Source of the DNA: Candidatus Krumholzibacteriia bacterium
GTDB taxonomy: Bacteria; Krumholzibacteriota; Krumholzibacteriia; LZORAL124-64-63
NCBI GenBank assembly: GCA_014859985.1
Contig: JACZKN010000302.1
Location: 1-23,488 of the forward strand
Length of the DNA stretch: 23,488 nt
Reading direction: 5' to 3'
Shown here: piece after piece, positions 1 through 7,391 of the stretch
Numbering within the stretch: position 1 is the stretch's first letter
How the letters are laid out: each line of letters opens with the position of its first letter
Made by a program: the position numbers and the translations under genes
Notes under the pieces: generated by a model
What the model was told of the DNA's origin: nothing
What the model saw: only the letters and a program-made list of their open reading frames with translations
The model's database searches: none

Positions 1-202
1 GTACCTGGGACGCCTCGGGGTCTGAGCCGGGGGTGGGGCGGGTCCGCCACGGTCCCGCAACGCCCGCCGACGGCAGATCCTGCCGCGACGGGGGTGCAGG
101 ACGCCCCCGGCGCCGCGCGCTCCCCCGGGAACGCACGGCCCTGTCGGGGAACAATCCGGCGTTTTGCGCTCAAGGATCGCGCGCCGGGGACGAACTAGGG
201 GC
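1..202. other. Non-coding region upstream of pilM promoter
   Basis: No convincing gene is visible. Frame 2 reads YLGRLGV and stops at 23-25, which could be the last codons of a gene entering from the left, but seven codons cannot be identified. Frame 1 stays open to 198 with a Pro/Gly/Ala/Arg-rich translation that looks like GC-driven noise. A perfect inverted repeat lies at 71-85 (CGGCAG-ATC-CTGCCG). Another short one, five G paired with five C, lies at about 90-108. Neither is followed by a T-tract. The 71-85 dyad is about 150 bp upstream of the predicted sigma-54 start, a normal distance for an enhancer-binding protein site, but that role is only inferred. Confidence 0.5.
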
Positions 203-217
203 TGGCACGCTTGTTGC
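203..217 (+). promoter_or_regulatory. Sigma-54 (-24/-12) promoter of the pil operon
   Basis: TGGCAC at 203-208, five bases, then TTGC at 214-217. The -24 GG (204-205) and -12 GC (216-217) are separated by exactly ten bases, as sigma-54 (RpoN) promoters require. The predicted transcription start is near 229, giving a leader of about 60 nt before pilM. Sigma-54 promoters need an AAA+ enhancer-binding activator such as PilR; none is encoded in this window. An imperfect inverted repeat at 223-246 overlaps the predicted start. Confidence 0.8.
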
Positions 218-289
218 GGACCGTCCCCGGGAAGGACCCGGGGGACCGGCGTCCCCAGCAAAACGCACGAACAGCAAGGCAGGCTTGAG

Positions 290-1465
290 ATGTTCGGATT
301 CCTGAAACGAAAAAGGAAATCCCTCATCGGCATGGACATCGGCTCCAATGTCGTCAAGGTCCTTCGCCTGGATGCTTCCGGCGACCGGCCGGTGGTGACG
401 CACTTCGGCATGGCCGATCTGCCGCCCGAGGCCATCGTCGACGGGGAGATCATGGACCGCGAGCTGGTGATCGAGGCCATCCGGGAGGCGGCCGACAAGG
501 CCGGGGTCCCGGCCGAGTCCGTGGCCAGCGCCGTCAGCGGACGTGCGGTCATCGTCAAGAAGATCGTGATGGACAAGATGAGCGAGGAGGACGCGCGCGA
601 GGCCATCTACTGGGAGGCCGAGCAGCACGTGCCCTTCGACATCGACGACATCACGCTGGACTTCCAGATCCTGCAGCCGGACATCGGTGCGGGCCAGATG
701 GAGCTCCTGCTGGTGGCGGCCAAGAAGGAGATGATCCAGAACTGGGCCGAGCTGATCCGCGACGCGGGCTTCCACCCGGCGATCATCGACGTCGCGTCGT
801 TCGCCAACCAGAACGCCTGGGAGTACGCCGCCGGCGGCGGGCTGCACGCGGCCCCCGTGGCGGAGACCGAGCCCGGTCCGTCGCCGGACGACGAGGAGGT
901 CGAGCCCTTCGGCGAGACCGGCGAGGCTGCCGACGACGCCGACGACGCCGAGTCCCCGTCCGAGTTCGTCGCCCTGCTGGACGTGGGCGGCGGCGTGACC
1001 AACGTGCACATCGTGCGCGACGGCGTGCCCTACTTCACCCGCGACCTGCCCATCGGCGTGGCCCACTTCGTGGAGGAGTTCCAGAAGCAGCTGGGCCTGA
1101 CCTACGAGACGGCGGCCGCGGTGGCCCGCGGCCACCTCGAGGGCGTGGACTCCCAGCTGGTCGGCGACATCGTGCGCTCGGTCGGCTCGGAGATCTACCA
1201 GGGCCTCGAGCCCAGCCTCAGCTACCTCAAGACCTCCGGCGAGGCCGACGGCATCGACCGCATCGTCCTTTCGGGCGGCGGCGCGCACCTGCCCGGCCTG
1301 CGCGAGTACCTGGCCGACAGCTACAGCGTGCCGAGCGAGATCGCCGATCCCCTGGCCGGCCTCGACTACGCCCCCGACCTGTTCGGCGACGACGATCCCC
1401 ACGCGCTCAGCCCGCTGCTCACCGTGACGGTCGGCCTGGCGCTCAGAGAGGCGGTGGAAGCATGA
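290..1465 (+). CDS. pilM: Type IV pilus assembly protein PilM
   Basis: Cytoplasmic actin-like ATPase (391 aa) that binds the N-terminal tail of PilN and links the pilus motor to the PilNO alignment complex. The N-terminus FGFLKRKRKSLIGMDIGSN carries the first phosphate loop (about residues 14-20). DVGGGVTNVHIV (231-242) is the second, and LSGGGAHLPGL near the C-terminus is the adenosine motif. The ATG at 290 is chosen because PilM homologues begin with this short basic segment and an AAGGCAGG-like ribosome site lies just upstream; the longer upstream reading is GC-rich noise. Residues of about 182-225 form an acidic, Ala/Pro/Asp/Glu-rich insertion not expected in the compact fold. The stop overlaps pilN by ATGA, so the genes are translationally coupled. 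Identity is secure. Confidence 0.95.
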   Translation: MFGFLKRKRKSLIGMDIGSNVVKVLRLDASGDRPVVTHFGMADLPPEAIVDGEIMDRELVIEAIREAADKAGVPAESVASAVSGRAVIVKKIVMDKMSEEDAREAIYWEAEQHVPFDIDDITLDFQILQPDIGAGQMELLLVAAKKEMIQNWAELIRDAGFHPAIIDVASFANQNAWEYAAGGGLHAAPVAETEPGPSPDDEEVEPFGETGEAADDADDAESPSEFVALLDVGGGVTNVHIVRDGVPYFTRDLPIGVAHFVEEFQKQLGLTYETAAAVARGHLEGVDSQLVGDIVRSVGSEIYQGLEPSLSYLKTSGEADGIDRIVLSGGGAHLPGLREYLADSYSVPSEIADPLAGLDYAPDLFGDDDPHALSPLLTVTVGLALREAVEA

Positions 1466-2043
1466 TCAGGATCAATCTTCTCCCGCGCGACGAGCAGCCG
1501 GCGCAGCGGAGCATCGCCCTGCCCAAGGTCGGCGCCTTCGCGCCCCTGGCGCTGGTGCTCGTGACCGCGGTGACCATCGGCGCGGCCCACTTCTACCAGT
1601 CCCAGCAGATCTCCGCCCTGCAGCAGATCATCGCCCAGGAGGAGGAGGAAAGCCGCCGGCTGGCGCCGGAGATCGCCAAGATCAAGCGCCTGAACCAGCA
1701 GCGGCAGGACCTGAACGACCGCCTGGACGTGATCACGCGCCTGGACGCGGACCGCTACTTCCGCGTGCACCTGCTGGACGAGGTGAACCGCAGCCTGCCC
1801 GGCTACATGTGGCTGACGCGGTTCGAGGACACCGGCGGGGACGGCTACGCCATCGAGGGCGTCACGTTCTCGAACTTCCTGGTCTCGGACTTCCTGCAGA
1901 ACGTGGCGGACAGCCCGTACTTCGCGGGGATCGACCTGATCGTGACCGAGAAGGGCGTCATCAGCGACGTCCAGGTCGTCAAATTCAAGGCCCGCGCCCG
2001 CGCCGTGCGCAAGGCGGCGGTCCCGGACGCCTTCGCAGGCTGA
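1462..2043 (+). CDS. pilN: Type IV pilus assembly protein PilN
   Basis: Bitopic inner-membrane protein (193 aa) of the pilus alignment subcomplex. It starts with the diagnostic cytoplasmic motif RINLLP (residues 3-8), which in the family inserts into PilM. A single membrane helix follows at about 24-44, then a coiled coil at about 46-95 rich in Gln, Glu and Arg, and a periplasmic alpha/beta domain (GYMWLTRFEDTGGDGYAIEG onwards) that dimerises with PilO. Length and domain order are usual for the family. It overlaps pilM by four bases and precedes pilO by 13 bases that include an AGGAAGGA ribosome site, so it is co-transcribed. Confidence 0.95.
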   Translation: MIRINLLPRDEQPAQRSIALPKVGAFAPLALVLVTAVTIGAAHFYQSQQISALQQIIAQEEEESRRLAPEIAKIKRLNQQRQDLNDRLDVITRLDADRYFRVHLLDEVNRSLPGYMWLTRFEDTGGDGYAIEGVTFSNFLVSDFLQNVADSPYFAGIDLIVTEKGVISDVQVVKFKARARAVRKAAVPDAFAG

Positions 2044-2056
2044 GGAAGGAACCGTC

Positions 2057-2734
2057 ATGGACATCGATTACAAGGATCCCAAGTTCCTGCGTTGGGCCGG
2101 CGCGATCCTCCTGGTCGTGGTGGTGGTGCCGATGTACTTCATGTCGGCCTCCTACCCCTTCACCTGGGCGGCGCGCAAGGGACAGATCGCCGAGCTGGAC
2201 GCCCGGCACCAGCAGCTTGCCCGCGACCTGGAGAAGGCGCGGCTGCTGGTGGCGAACCTCGAGCGCGTCGAGCAGGAGTACGCCATCCTGCGTGAGCAGT
2301 GGGAAGTGGCGCAGACGCTGCTGCCGGAGCAGAACGAGATGCCCAACCTGCTGCGGAAGGTCACCGCGGCCGGCCAGCAGTCGGGCGTCGAGTTCGAGCT
2401 CTTCCGGCCCGCGGCCGCGGTCAACCAGGGCTTCTACCAGGACAACCCGATCGAGGTGCGCGTCCAGGGCGGCTACCACCAGACGGCGATCTTCCTGAGC
2501 CGGCTGGCCAACCTGAACCGCATCGTCAACGTGTCGGGCCTCAAGCTGCAGGGCATCGCCGACCAGGAGAAGACGCCCTACACCCTCAAGACCGACATGA
2601 TCCTGACCGCCTACACCCTGGGTGCGGGCGCCGGCCTCGCCGAGGACGGCACCCGGACGCTGCAGACCACCAACGCGGCCGCCGCCGAGCAGGGCGCCCC
2701 CGTGCGCACCGCCGCGGCGGGCGCCAAGCGCTAG
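2057..2734 (+). CDS. pilO: Type IV pilus assembly protein PilO
   Basis: Inner-membrane partner of PilN (225 aa). A short cytoplasmic segment (MDIDYKDPKFLRW) is followed by one membrane helix (about 14-32), a long coiled coil (about 40-90) and a periplasmic ferredoxin-like domain containing LPEQNEMPNLLRKVTAAGQQ, typical of PilO. The last 35 or so residues are a low-complexity Ala/Thr tail that is probably disordered. In the family PilO and PilN form a heterodimer that recruits PilP. It ends ten bases before pilP. Confidence 0.93.
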   Translation: MDIDYKDPKFLRWAGAILLVVVVVPMYFMSASYPFTWAARKGQIAELDARHQQLARDLEKARLLVANLERVEQEYAILREQWEVAQTLLPEQNEMPNLLRKVTAAGQQSGVEFELFRPAAAVNQGFYQDNPIEVRVQGGYHQTAIFLSRLANLNRIVNVSGLKLQGIADQEKTPYTLKTDMILTAYTLGAGAGLAEDGTRTLQTTNAAAAEQGAPVRTAAAGAKR

Positions 2735-2744
2735 GGAGGAGACC

Positions 2745-3227
2745 ATGAAGCACGACGCGTACACGCGCCTTCCGCATCCGGCCCTGGTGCTGGCCCTGGT
2801 CCTGCTGGTCGCGCTGCCGCTGGGCGGCGCCGCGCGGGCGGACGAGGACCCGGCCGACGCCGGCTCGGTATCCCCGTCCCAGATCTCCCGCGACCGGATC
2901 AACGCGATCCGGGCCAACGAGTTCTTCTACCAGTCCTACGGCAAGGAGGACCCGTTCAAGGTCCTGGTGGCCGGGGACTTCGAGCAGAAGACGGCCGCCG
3001 AGCTGGTGGACATCAACAGCGCCGGCCTGGTCGGCGTGATGTGGGGACAGGACGACCGGTTCGCCCTGGTCGAGGACGGCGAAGGTTTCGGTTACATCCT
3101 GCGTGTCGGTGACCGCGTCCAGCACGGGCGTGTGGTCAGCATCCGCAAGAACTCGCTCACCGCGCGGGTCACCCTGTACGGGATCACCAACGAGGTGGTC
3201 CTCAAGCTGGAAAAAACGGAGGAATAA
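2745..3227 (+). CDS. pilP: Type IV pilus assembly protein PilP-like
   Basis: Periplasmic linker (160 aa) between the PilNO complex and the PilQ secretin. The N-terminus has a signal sequence, with a hydrophobic run at about 12-28 and an AARA-D cleavage site. An unstructured stretch leads to YGKEDPF, the usual entry to the PilP beta-sandwich, and the core VGVMWGQDDRFALVEDGEG with GYILRVGD. The ATG at 2745 has GGGAGGAG just upstream; an in-frame upstream reading inside pilO is rejected. There is no lipobox cysteine, whereas classical proteobacterial PilP is a lipoprotein, so this form is probably soluble in the periplasm. Family identity comes from position and fold motifs. Confidence 0.88.
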   Translation: MKHDAYTRLPHPALVLALVLLVALPLGGAARADEDPADAGSVSPSQISRDRINAIRANEFFYQSYGKEDPFKVLVAGDFEQKTAAELVDINSAGLVGVMWGQDDRFALVEDGEGFGYILRVGDRVQHGRVVSIRKNSLTARVTLYGITNEVVLKLEKTEE

Positions 3228-3230
3228 GTC

Positions 3231-4592
3231 ATGTACGGAAGGACCCGCTGCCTGGTGTGTGCGGTCATCGCGGTCGCGTTCGCGGCCTCGCTGGTCCCTG
3301 CGGTCGTCGCGGCCCAGGACGCCGCGGCGCCGGCGCCCGCTCCCGCCGCCTACAAGCTCAAGCCGATCTCCCTGGACGTCCAGGAGGCCGAGATCGGCAC
3401 CGTCCTGCGCTCGCTGGCGGGCTTCTCCGGCACGAACATCGTCGCCTCGCCCCGCGTGACGGGCAAGGTCACGGTCAAGTTGGAGGACGTGCCCTGGATC
3501 GAGGCGCTCGGCGTGATCCTCAAGTCCCACAGCTTCGACTACATCGAGGAGAGCGGGATCTACCGGATCGACACCGCGGCCGACCTGCGCGAGGAGAAGC
3601 TGGCGGTCGAGCGGTCGCGCAAGCAGGTCGAGGACCTGGCGGCGCTCCACCTCGGCATCGTCACCCTCTACTACGCCAACGCCGACGAGGTCAAGACCGC
3701 GCTGGAGAAGATGCTCACCGAACGCGGCGACATCGACGTCGACGTGCGCACCAACAGCATCCTCATCAACGACATCCCCGAGCGCGTGGCGATGATCACG
3801 GGCATGGCGCAGAGGCTGGACAGCGAGACCCCGCAGGTGGAGATCAACGCCCGCCTGGTGGACCTGGACACGCGGGCCTCGCGCGAGCTGGGCTTCAGCT
3901 GGTCGGTCTCGAACTTCATGAGCCCGGGCAACAACCTGGCCGGCGACCTGGCCATCAACAATCCCGTCCAGAACCCGGCCGGCGCCCTCAAGGTGGCCAC
4001 GGTGCAGAACTGGGGCGAGCTGATGCTGAAGGTCGAGGCGCTCGAGCAGTCCAACAAGGCGCGGCTGATCTCCAACCCGGTGATCACCACGACCGACAAC
4101 CGCGAGGCGAGCATCCTGGTGGGCCAGAAGATCCCCCTGATCGTCTCGGACGAGGCGGGCAACGCCATCACGCAGCTGACCACCATCGGCATCCTGCTGC
4201 GCGTGACCCCGCACATCAACAAGGACAACAACATCACCCTGGACATCCACAACGAGGTGTCCGACCTCTCCAGCCAGGCGACGGTGCAGGGCGGCGTGAT
4301 CATCAACACCTCCGAGTCCGACACCCGCGTGCTGGTGGAGGACGGCCAGACCGCGGTCATCGGCGGCCTGATCCGCAAGGTGGAGAGCAAGCTCGAGAGC
4401 GGCATTCCCGTGCTGAAGGACGTGCCCCTGCTGGGCGCGCTCTTCAGGCACAACACGGACGTGCTCGCGAGCCGCGAACTCGTGGTCTTCGTGACGCCCA
4501 GGATCGTCACCGACAACTACCTCAAGCGCGCGAAGCTGACCGACGAGGTCGAGGTGATCTACAGCCCCGAGGGGATGACGGTCTACAAGTAA
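3231..4592 (+). CDS. pilQ: Type IV pilus secretin PilQ (short form)
   Basis: Outer-membrane secretin (453 aa) through which the pilus exits. Signal peptide with a VAA-QD cleavage site (about 28/29) and an Ala/Pro linker. STN/N0 domain at about 42-118 (LKPISLDVQEAEIGTVLRSL), N1 domain at about 140-200 (TLYYANADEVKTALEKML), then the C-terminal secretin domain (about 200-440). The latter carries the family signature VPLLGALFRHN with RELVVFVTPRIV. Proteobacterial PilQ is around 700 aa and starts with peptidoglycan-binding AMIN domains; none are present here, so anchoring to the wall must differ. It follows pilP by three bases and is the last pil gene. Confidence 0.95.
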   Translation: MYGRTRCLVCAVIAVAFAASLVPAVVAAQDAAAPAPAPAAYKLKPISLDVQEAEIGTVLRSLAGFSGTNIVASPRVTGKVTVKLEDVPWIEALGVILKSHSFDYIEESGIYRIDTAADLREEKLAVERSRKQVEDLAALHLGIVTLYYANADEVKTALEKMLTERGDIDVDVRTNSILINDIPERVAMITGMAQRLDSETPQVEINARLVDLDTRASRELGFSWSVSNFMSPGNNLAGDLAINNPVQNPAGALKVATVQNWGELMLKVEALEQSNKARLISNPVITTTDNREASILVGQKIPLIVSDEAGNAITQLTTIGILLRVTPHINKDNNITLDIHNEVSDLSSQATVQGGVIINTSESDTRVLVEDGQTAVIGGLIRKVESKLESGIPVLKDVPLLGALFRHNTDVLASRELVVFVTPRIVTDNYLKRAKLTDEVEVIYSPEGMTVYK

Positions 4593-4638
4593 TCCCGGAC
4601 GCCGTCGGCGGGCCGTGCGCCCGGCCGCGCAGCGCAGG

Positions 4639-4669
4639 ATCGGCGGTTCCCCGGACGGGGACCGCCGAT
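4639..4669 (+). terminator. Hairpin terminator after pilQ
   Basis: ATCGGCGGT (4639-4647) pairs with ACCGCCGAT (4661-4669) and CCCC (4649-4652) with GGGG (4657-4660) around a GGAC loop, with one bulged T at 4648. That makes 13 base pairs. The tail TCGCGTTT is only weakly T-rich, so termination strength is uncertain. It lies 46 bases after the pilQ stop and before the aroK promoter, where a transcription unit boundary is expected. Confidence 0.7.
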
Positions 4670-4675
4670 TCGCGT

Positions 4676-4704
4676 TTGGCGGCGGGCGTCGCCGGTATTA
4701 GGAT
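4676..4704 (+). promoter_or_regulatory. Sigma-70-like promoter for aroK operon
   Basis: TTGGCG (4676-4681), a 17-base spacer, and TAGGAT (4699-4704), matching four of six consensus bases in each box. It follows the pilQ terminator. The predicted transcription start (about 4711) is one base before the aroK ATG, implying a leaderless or nearly leaderless mRNA. Confidence 0.6.
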
Positions 4705-4711
4705 GCTGGGC

Positions 4712-5248
4712 ATGTGGACCTCCTTCGTCGGCTTCATGGGCTGCGGCAAGAGCACCGTCACCCGCCTGCTGCAGGCGGCCACCTCGCGGCCCCTGGTCTC
4801 CAGCGACGACCTGGTGGTCGAGCGGGCCGGCCGGCCCATCGCCGGGATCTTCGCCCAGGACGGCGAGGCGGCGTTCCGGCAGCTGGAGCTGGAGGTCCTG
4901 CGGGAACTGGATCCGGTGCGCAGCCTGGTGGTGGACACGGGCGGCGGCCTGGTGGAGACCCCCGCGGCGGTGGCGCTGCTGCGCGAGCGCGGGGTGGTGA
5001 TCTGGATCGACGCCCACTGGGAGGTCCTGCGCCACCGGCTGCAGGCCCAGGACGACGGCACGCGGCCCCTGGTGGCCCGCCTGGGCTGGTCGGCGCTGGA
5101 GGCCCTGCACCGGCGCCGGCGGCGCCTGTACGCCGCGGCGGCTGATTTCCGGCTGCGCTCGGGCGACGGCCCGGCCGCGGATGTGGCCCGCACGGCCATG
5201 CTGCGCAGCCTGCTGTGGGAGCGCCGCCGCGAAGGGAACGGGCGATGA
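4712..5248 (+). CDS. aroK: Shikimate kinase
   Basis: Phosphorylates shikimate to shikimate-3-phosphate with ATP in the chorismate pathway (178 aa). Walker A GFMGCGKST at residues 7-15. The substrate site is seen as SDD near 34, FRQLE (Arg that binds shikimate), the TGGGLVE loop, a lid with TRPL, and RRRLYAAAADF near the C-terminus. The ATG at 4712 gives the canonical short N-terminus MWTSFVGFMG; an ATG nine bases upstream overlaps the -10 box and is less likely. No Shine-Dalgarno sequence precedes it, in keeping with the leaderless promoter prediction. The stop overlaps the rsmD start (ATGA). Confidence 0.93.
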   Translation: MWTSFVGFMGCGKSTVTRLLQAATSRPLVSSDDLVVERAGRPIAGIFAQDGEAAFRQLELEVLRELDPVRSLVVDTGGGLVETPAAVALLRERGVVIWIDAHWEVLRHRLQAQDDGTRPLVARLGWSALEALHRRRRRLYAAAADFRLRSGDGPAADVARTAMLRSLLWERRREGNGR

Positions 5249-5814
5249 GGGTGATCGGCGGCCGCTGGCGCGGCCGGCGCCTCGTCGCTCCGCGGGGCGA
5301 GACGGTGCGCCCCACCACCGACCGGGTCAAGGAGGCCGTCTTCGGCCTCCTGGGCGATCGGGTGGCCGGGGCCACGGTCCTGGACCTCTGCTGCGGCGCG
5401 GGTGGCCTGGGCATCGAGGCCCTCAGCCGCGGGGCGGCCCGGGCCGTGTTCGTCGACAGCGACCGGACGGCCCTGGCCGCCGTGCGGGGCAACCTGGCCG
5501 CCTGCGGCGCGGACCCGGGCGAGGCCACCCTGATCCGCGCGGAGGCCGTGGCCTGGCTGGGCCACTGGCAGCCGCCGCGGGGGACCTGGCTGCTGCTGGC
5601 GGACCCGCCGTACGCCACGGCGGTGGCGGCGGCGCTGGTGCCCTTGATCGACCGCCTGGCCGCGGACCCGGGGTTCGCGGCGGCGGTCCTGGAGCACCCG
5701 TTCCGGGGTCCGGCCCTGCCGGAGACGGCCTGCGGGCGGGACGTGCGGCGCTACGGAGAGACGGCCATCACCATCCTGGAACCCGCGGGGTTCCGGCGCG
5801 GGGAGGGAACATGA
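5245..5814 (+). CDS. rsmD: 16S rRNA (guanine-N2)-methyltransferase RsmD
   Basis: SAM-dependent methyltransferase (189 aa) that modifies G966 (E. coli numbering) of 16S rRNA. The N-terminus MRVIGGRWRGRRL with RPTTDRVKEAVFGLL is the family hallmark. VLDLCCGAGGLGIEALSRGA is the SAM-binding motif I, and LLADPPYAT is the catalytic DPPY motif IV. It begins inside the aroK stop (ATGA) and ends overlapping the coaD start in the same way. The rsmD-coaD pair is widely conserved. Confidence 0.95.
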   Translation: MRVIGGRWRGRRLVAPRGETVRPTTDRVKEAVFGLLGDRVAGATVLDLCCGAGGLGIEALSRGAARAVFVDSDRTALAAVRGNLAACGADPGEATLIRAEAVAWLGHWQPPRGTWLLLADPPYATAVAAALVPLIDRLAADPGFAAAVLEHPFRGPALPETACGRDVRRYGETAITILEPAGFRRGEGT

Positions 5815-6290
5815 GTGGGCACGTGCTGTACCCGGGATCCTTCGATCCGGTGACCCTGGGCCACATCGACATCCTCGAGCGGGCGCTGCGGCTGTTCGCC
5901 CGGGTGACCGTGGTGGTGGCCGGCCGGGGCAAGGCCGGCCTCCTGCCCCTGGCCGAGCGGGTGGACCTGCTGCGGGCCGCGACCGCCCACCTGGACCGGG
6001 TCGAGGTGCACCCCTTCACCGGCCTGCTGGTGGACGAGGTGCGCGCCCGCGGGGCCGACGCCGTGGTCCGGGGCATCCGCACCGCCGGCGACTACGAACA
6101 CGAATGGTCCCTGGCCGGGGTCAACGCCCTGCTGGCGGACGGGGTCGAGTACGTCTACTTCCTGGCGCGGCCCGAGATGGCTGCGGTCTCCAGCACCCTG
6201 GTGCGGGACGTGATCCGGCACGGCGGCCCCCTGGAGCGGCTGGTGCCGGCGGCGGTGGCGGACGCCCTGCGCGGCCGCCGGTTCCCCTAG
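5811..6290 (+). CDS. coaD: Phosphopantetheine adenylyltransferase
   Basis: Penultimate enzyme of coenzyme A synthesis: ATP plus 4'-phosphopantetheine gives dephospho-CoA (159 aa, the usual length). GSFDPVTLGH (residues 9-18) holds the nucleotidyltransferase T/HxGH motif. VVRGIRTAGDYEHEW and SSTLVRDVIRHGG are the conserved substrate and ATP segments. Overlaps rsmD by four bases with a GGGAGGGA ribosome site. CoA made here feeds the acyl-carrier chemistry of the downstream fab cluster, though that link is only functional. Confidence 0.96.
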   Translation: MSGHVLYPGSFDPVTLGHIDILERALRLFARVTVVVAGRGKAGLLPLAERVDLLRAATAHLDRVEVHPFTGLLVDEVRARGADAVVRGIRTAGDYEHEWSLAGVNALLADGVEYVYFLARPEMAAVSSTLVRDVIRHGGPLERLVPAAVADALRGRRFP

Positions 6291-6296
6291 TCCCGG

Positions 6297-6317
6297 CGGG
6301 CCCGGCGGCGGGGCCCG
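6297..6317 (+). other. Intercistronic GC hairpin coaD/obgE
   Basis: CGGGCCC (6297-6303), seven-base loop, GGGCCCG (6311-6317): a perfect 7-bp stem six bases after the coaD stop. It has no T-tract, so it is not a canonical intrinsic terminator; it may protect or process the RNA. Confidence 0.5.
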
Positions 6318-6337
6318 ATCCGCAGAGGAGCGTCGGC

Positions 6338-7363
6338 GTGTTCCTGGACATCGCGACCATCAAGATCACTTCCGGCGACGGCGGCGCGGGCCGCGTCTCG
6401 GTGCGGCGCGAGAAGTTCGTACCCCGCGGCGGGCCCGACGGGGGCAACGGCGGGCGCGGCGGCTCGGTCTGGCTGGCGGCGGACCCGGAGATGGGGACGC
6501 TGCTGGATTTCCGCTACCGGCGCGAGTACGCGGCCGACGGGGGCGAAGCCGGCGGCGGCAACCGCCGCACCGGGGCCGACGGCCAGGACGTGGTCATCCG
6601 CGTGCCCTGCGGCACCCTGGTCCTGGACGACGGGACGGGGCAGACCCTCGGCGACCTCACCGACCCCGGCCAGCGTCTGCTGGTCTGCCGGGGCGGCAAG
6701 GGGGGCAAGGGCAACTGGGAGTTCCGCAACGCCCGCAACCAGACGCCCATGCACGCCCAGCCGGGCCTCCCGGGCGAGACCCGCACCGTGCGCCTGGAAC
6801 TCAAGCTCATCGCCGACATCGGTCTGGTGGGCGAGCCCAACGCCGGCAAGAGCACCCTGCTGTCGGTCCTGACCGCGGCCCGGCCCAAGGTGGCCGACTA
6901 CCCCTTCACCACGCTGGTGCCCAACCTGGGCATCATCGACCTGGGGGACTACGCCAGCTGCACCCTGGCCGACATCCCGGGCCTGATCGAGGGTGCCAGC
7001 GAGGGCCGCGGCCTGGGCCACGAGTTCCTGCGCCACGTGGAGCGCACCCGGGCCCTGCTCTTGCTCGTGGACCCCTCGTACGAGGCGCCGGGCCGGGCCC
7101 TGGACGTGCTGCGGCGGGAGCTGGGCTCCTACGGCAATCGCCTGGCCGACCTGCCGTTCGCGGTGGCGGTGACCAAGCGCGACGTCCTGGACGAGGCTGC
7201 CGCCGACGCGGCCCTGGCCGAAGCTGCGGCCTGGGGCCGCGCCCACGGGGCGGCCGAGGTCCTGGCCATCTCGTCGGTCGCGGGCTACGGCCTGGACCAG
7301 CTGCGCCATGTGCTGCGCCGGCTCTACCGGGCGGGGTCGCCCGGGGGCGACGACGCCGGTTGA
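6338..7363 (+). CDS. obgE: GTPase Obg/CgtA
   Basis: Essential ribosome-associated GTPase acting in 50S assembly and growth control (341 aa). The glycine-rich Obg fold spans residues 1 to about 157 (KITSGDGGAGRVSVRREKF, GGPDGGNGGRGGSVWL). The G domain has G1 GEPNAGKS (165-172), G2 in DYPFTTL, G3 DIPGLIEGAS, and G4 written TKRD rather than the more usual NKxD. The C-terminal OCT domain of some Obg proteins is absent, as in many phyla. The start is GTG at 6338, with GAGGAG seven bases upstream; this places FLDIATIKI where homologues begin. Confidence 0.95.
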   Translation: MFLDIATIKITSGDGGAGRVSVRREKFVPRGGPDGGNGGRGGSVWLAADPEMGTLLDFRYRREYAADGGEAGGGNRRTGADGQDVVIRVPCGTLVLDDGTGQTLGDLTDPGQRLLVCRGGKGGKGNWEFRNARNQTPMHAQPGLPGETRTVRLELKLIADIGLVGEPNAGKSTLLSVLTAARPKVADYPFTTLVPNLGIIDLGDYASCTLADIPGLIEGASEGRGLGHEFLRHVERTRALLLLVDPSYEAPGRALDVLRRELGSYGNRLADLPFAVAVTKRDVLDEAAADAALAEAAAWGRAHGAAEVLAISSVAGYGLDQLRHVLRRLYRAGSPGGDDAG

Positions 7364-7391
7364 CCCGCCTCCCGGACGGGACGTTCCGCAC

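Noticed and set aside
169..189. Possible flagellar sigma-28-like boxes (CTCAAG and GCCGGGGA)
   Set aside because: The spacing is far too short and the second box is a poor match; the sigma-54 motif explains the region better.
33..305. Short open frame before pilM
   Set aside because: Composition is Arg/Gly/Pro noise, it overlaps the sigma-54 promoter and pilM start, and it has no ribosome site.
2586..4451. Minus-strand open frame over pilO-pilQ
   Set aside because: Shadow of the clear pilP and pilQ genes, with no recognisable domain.
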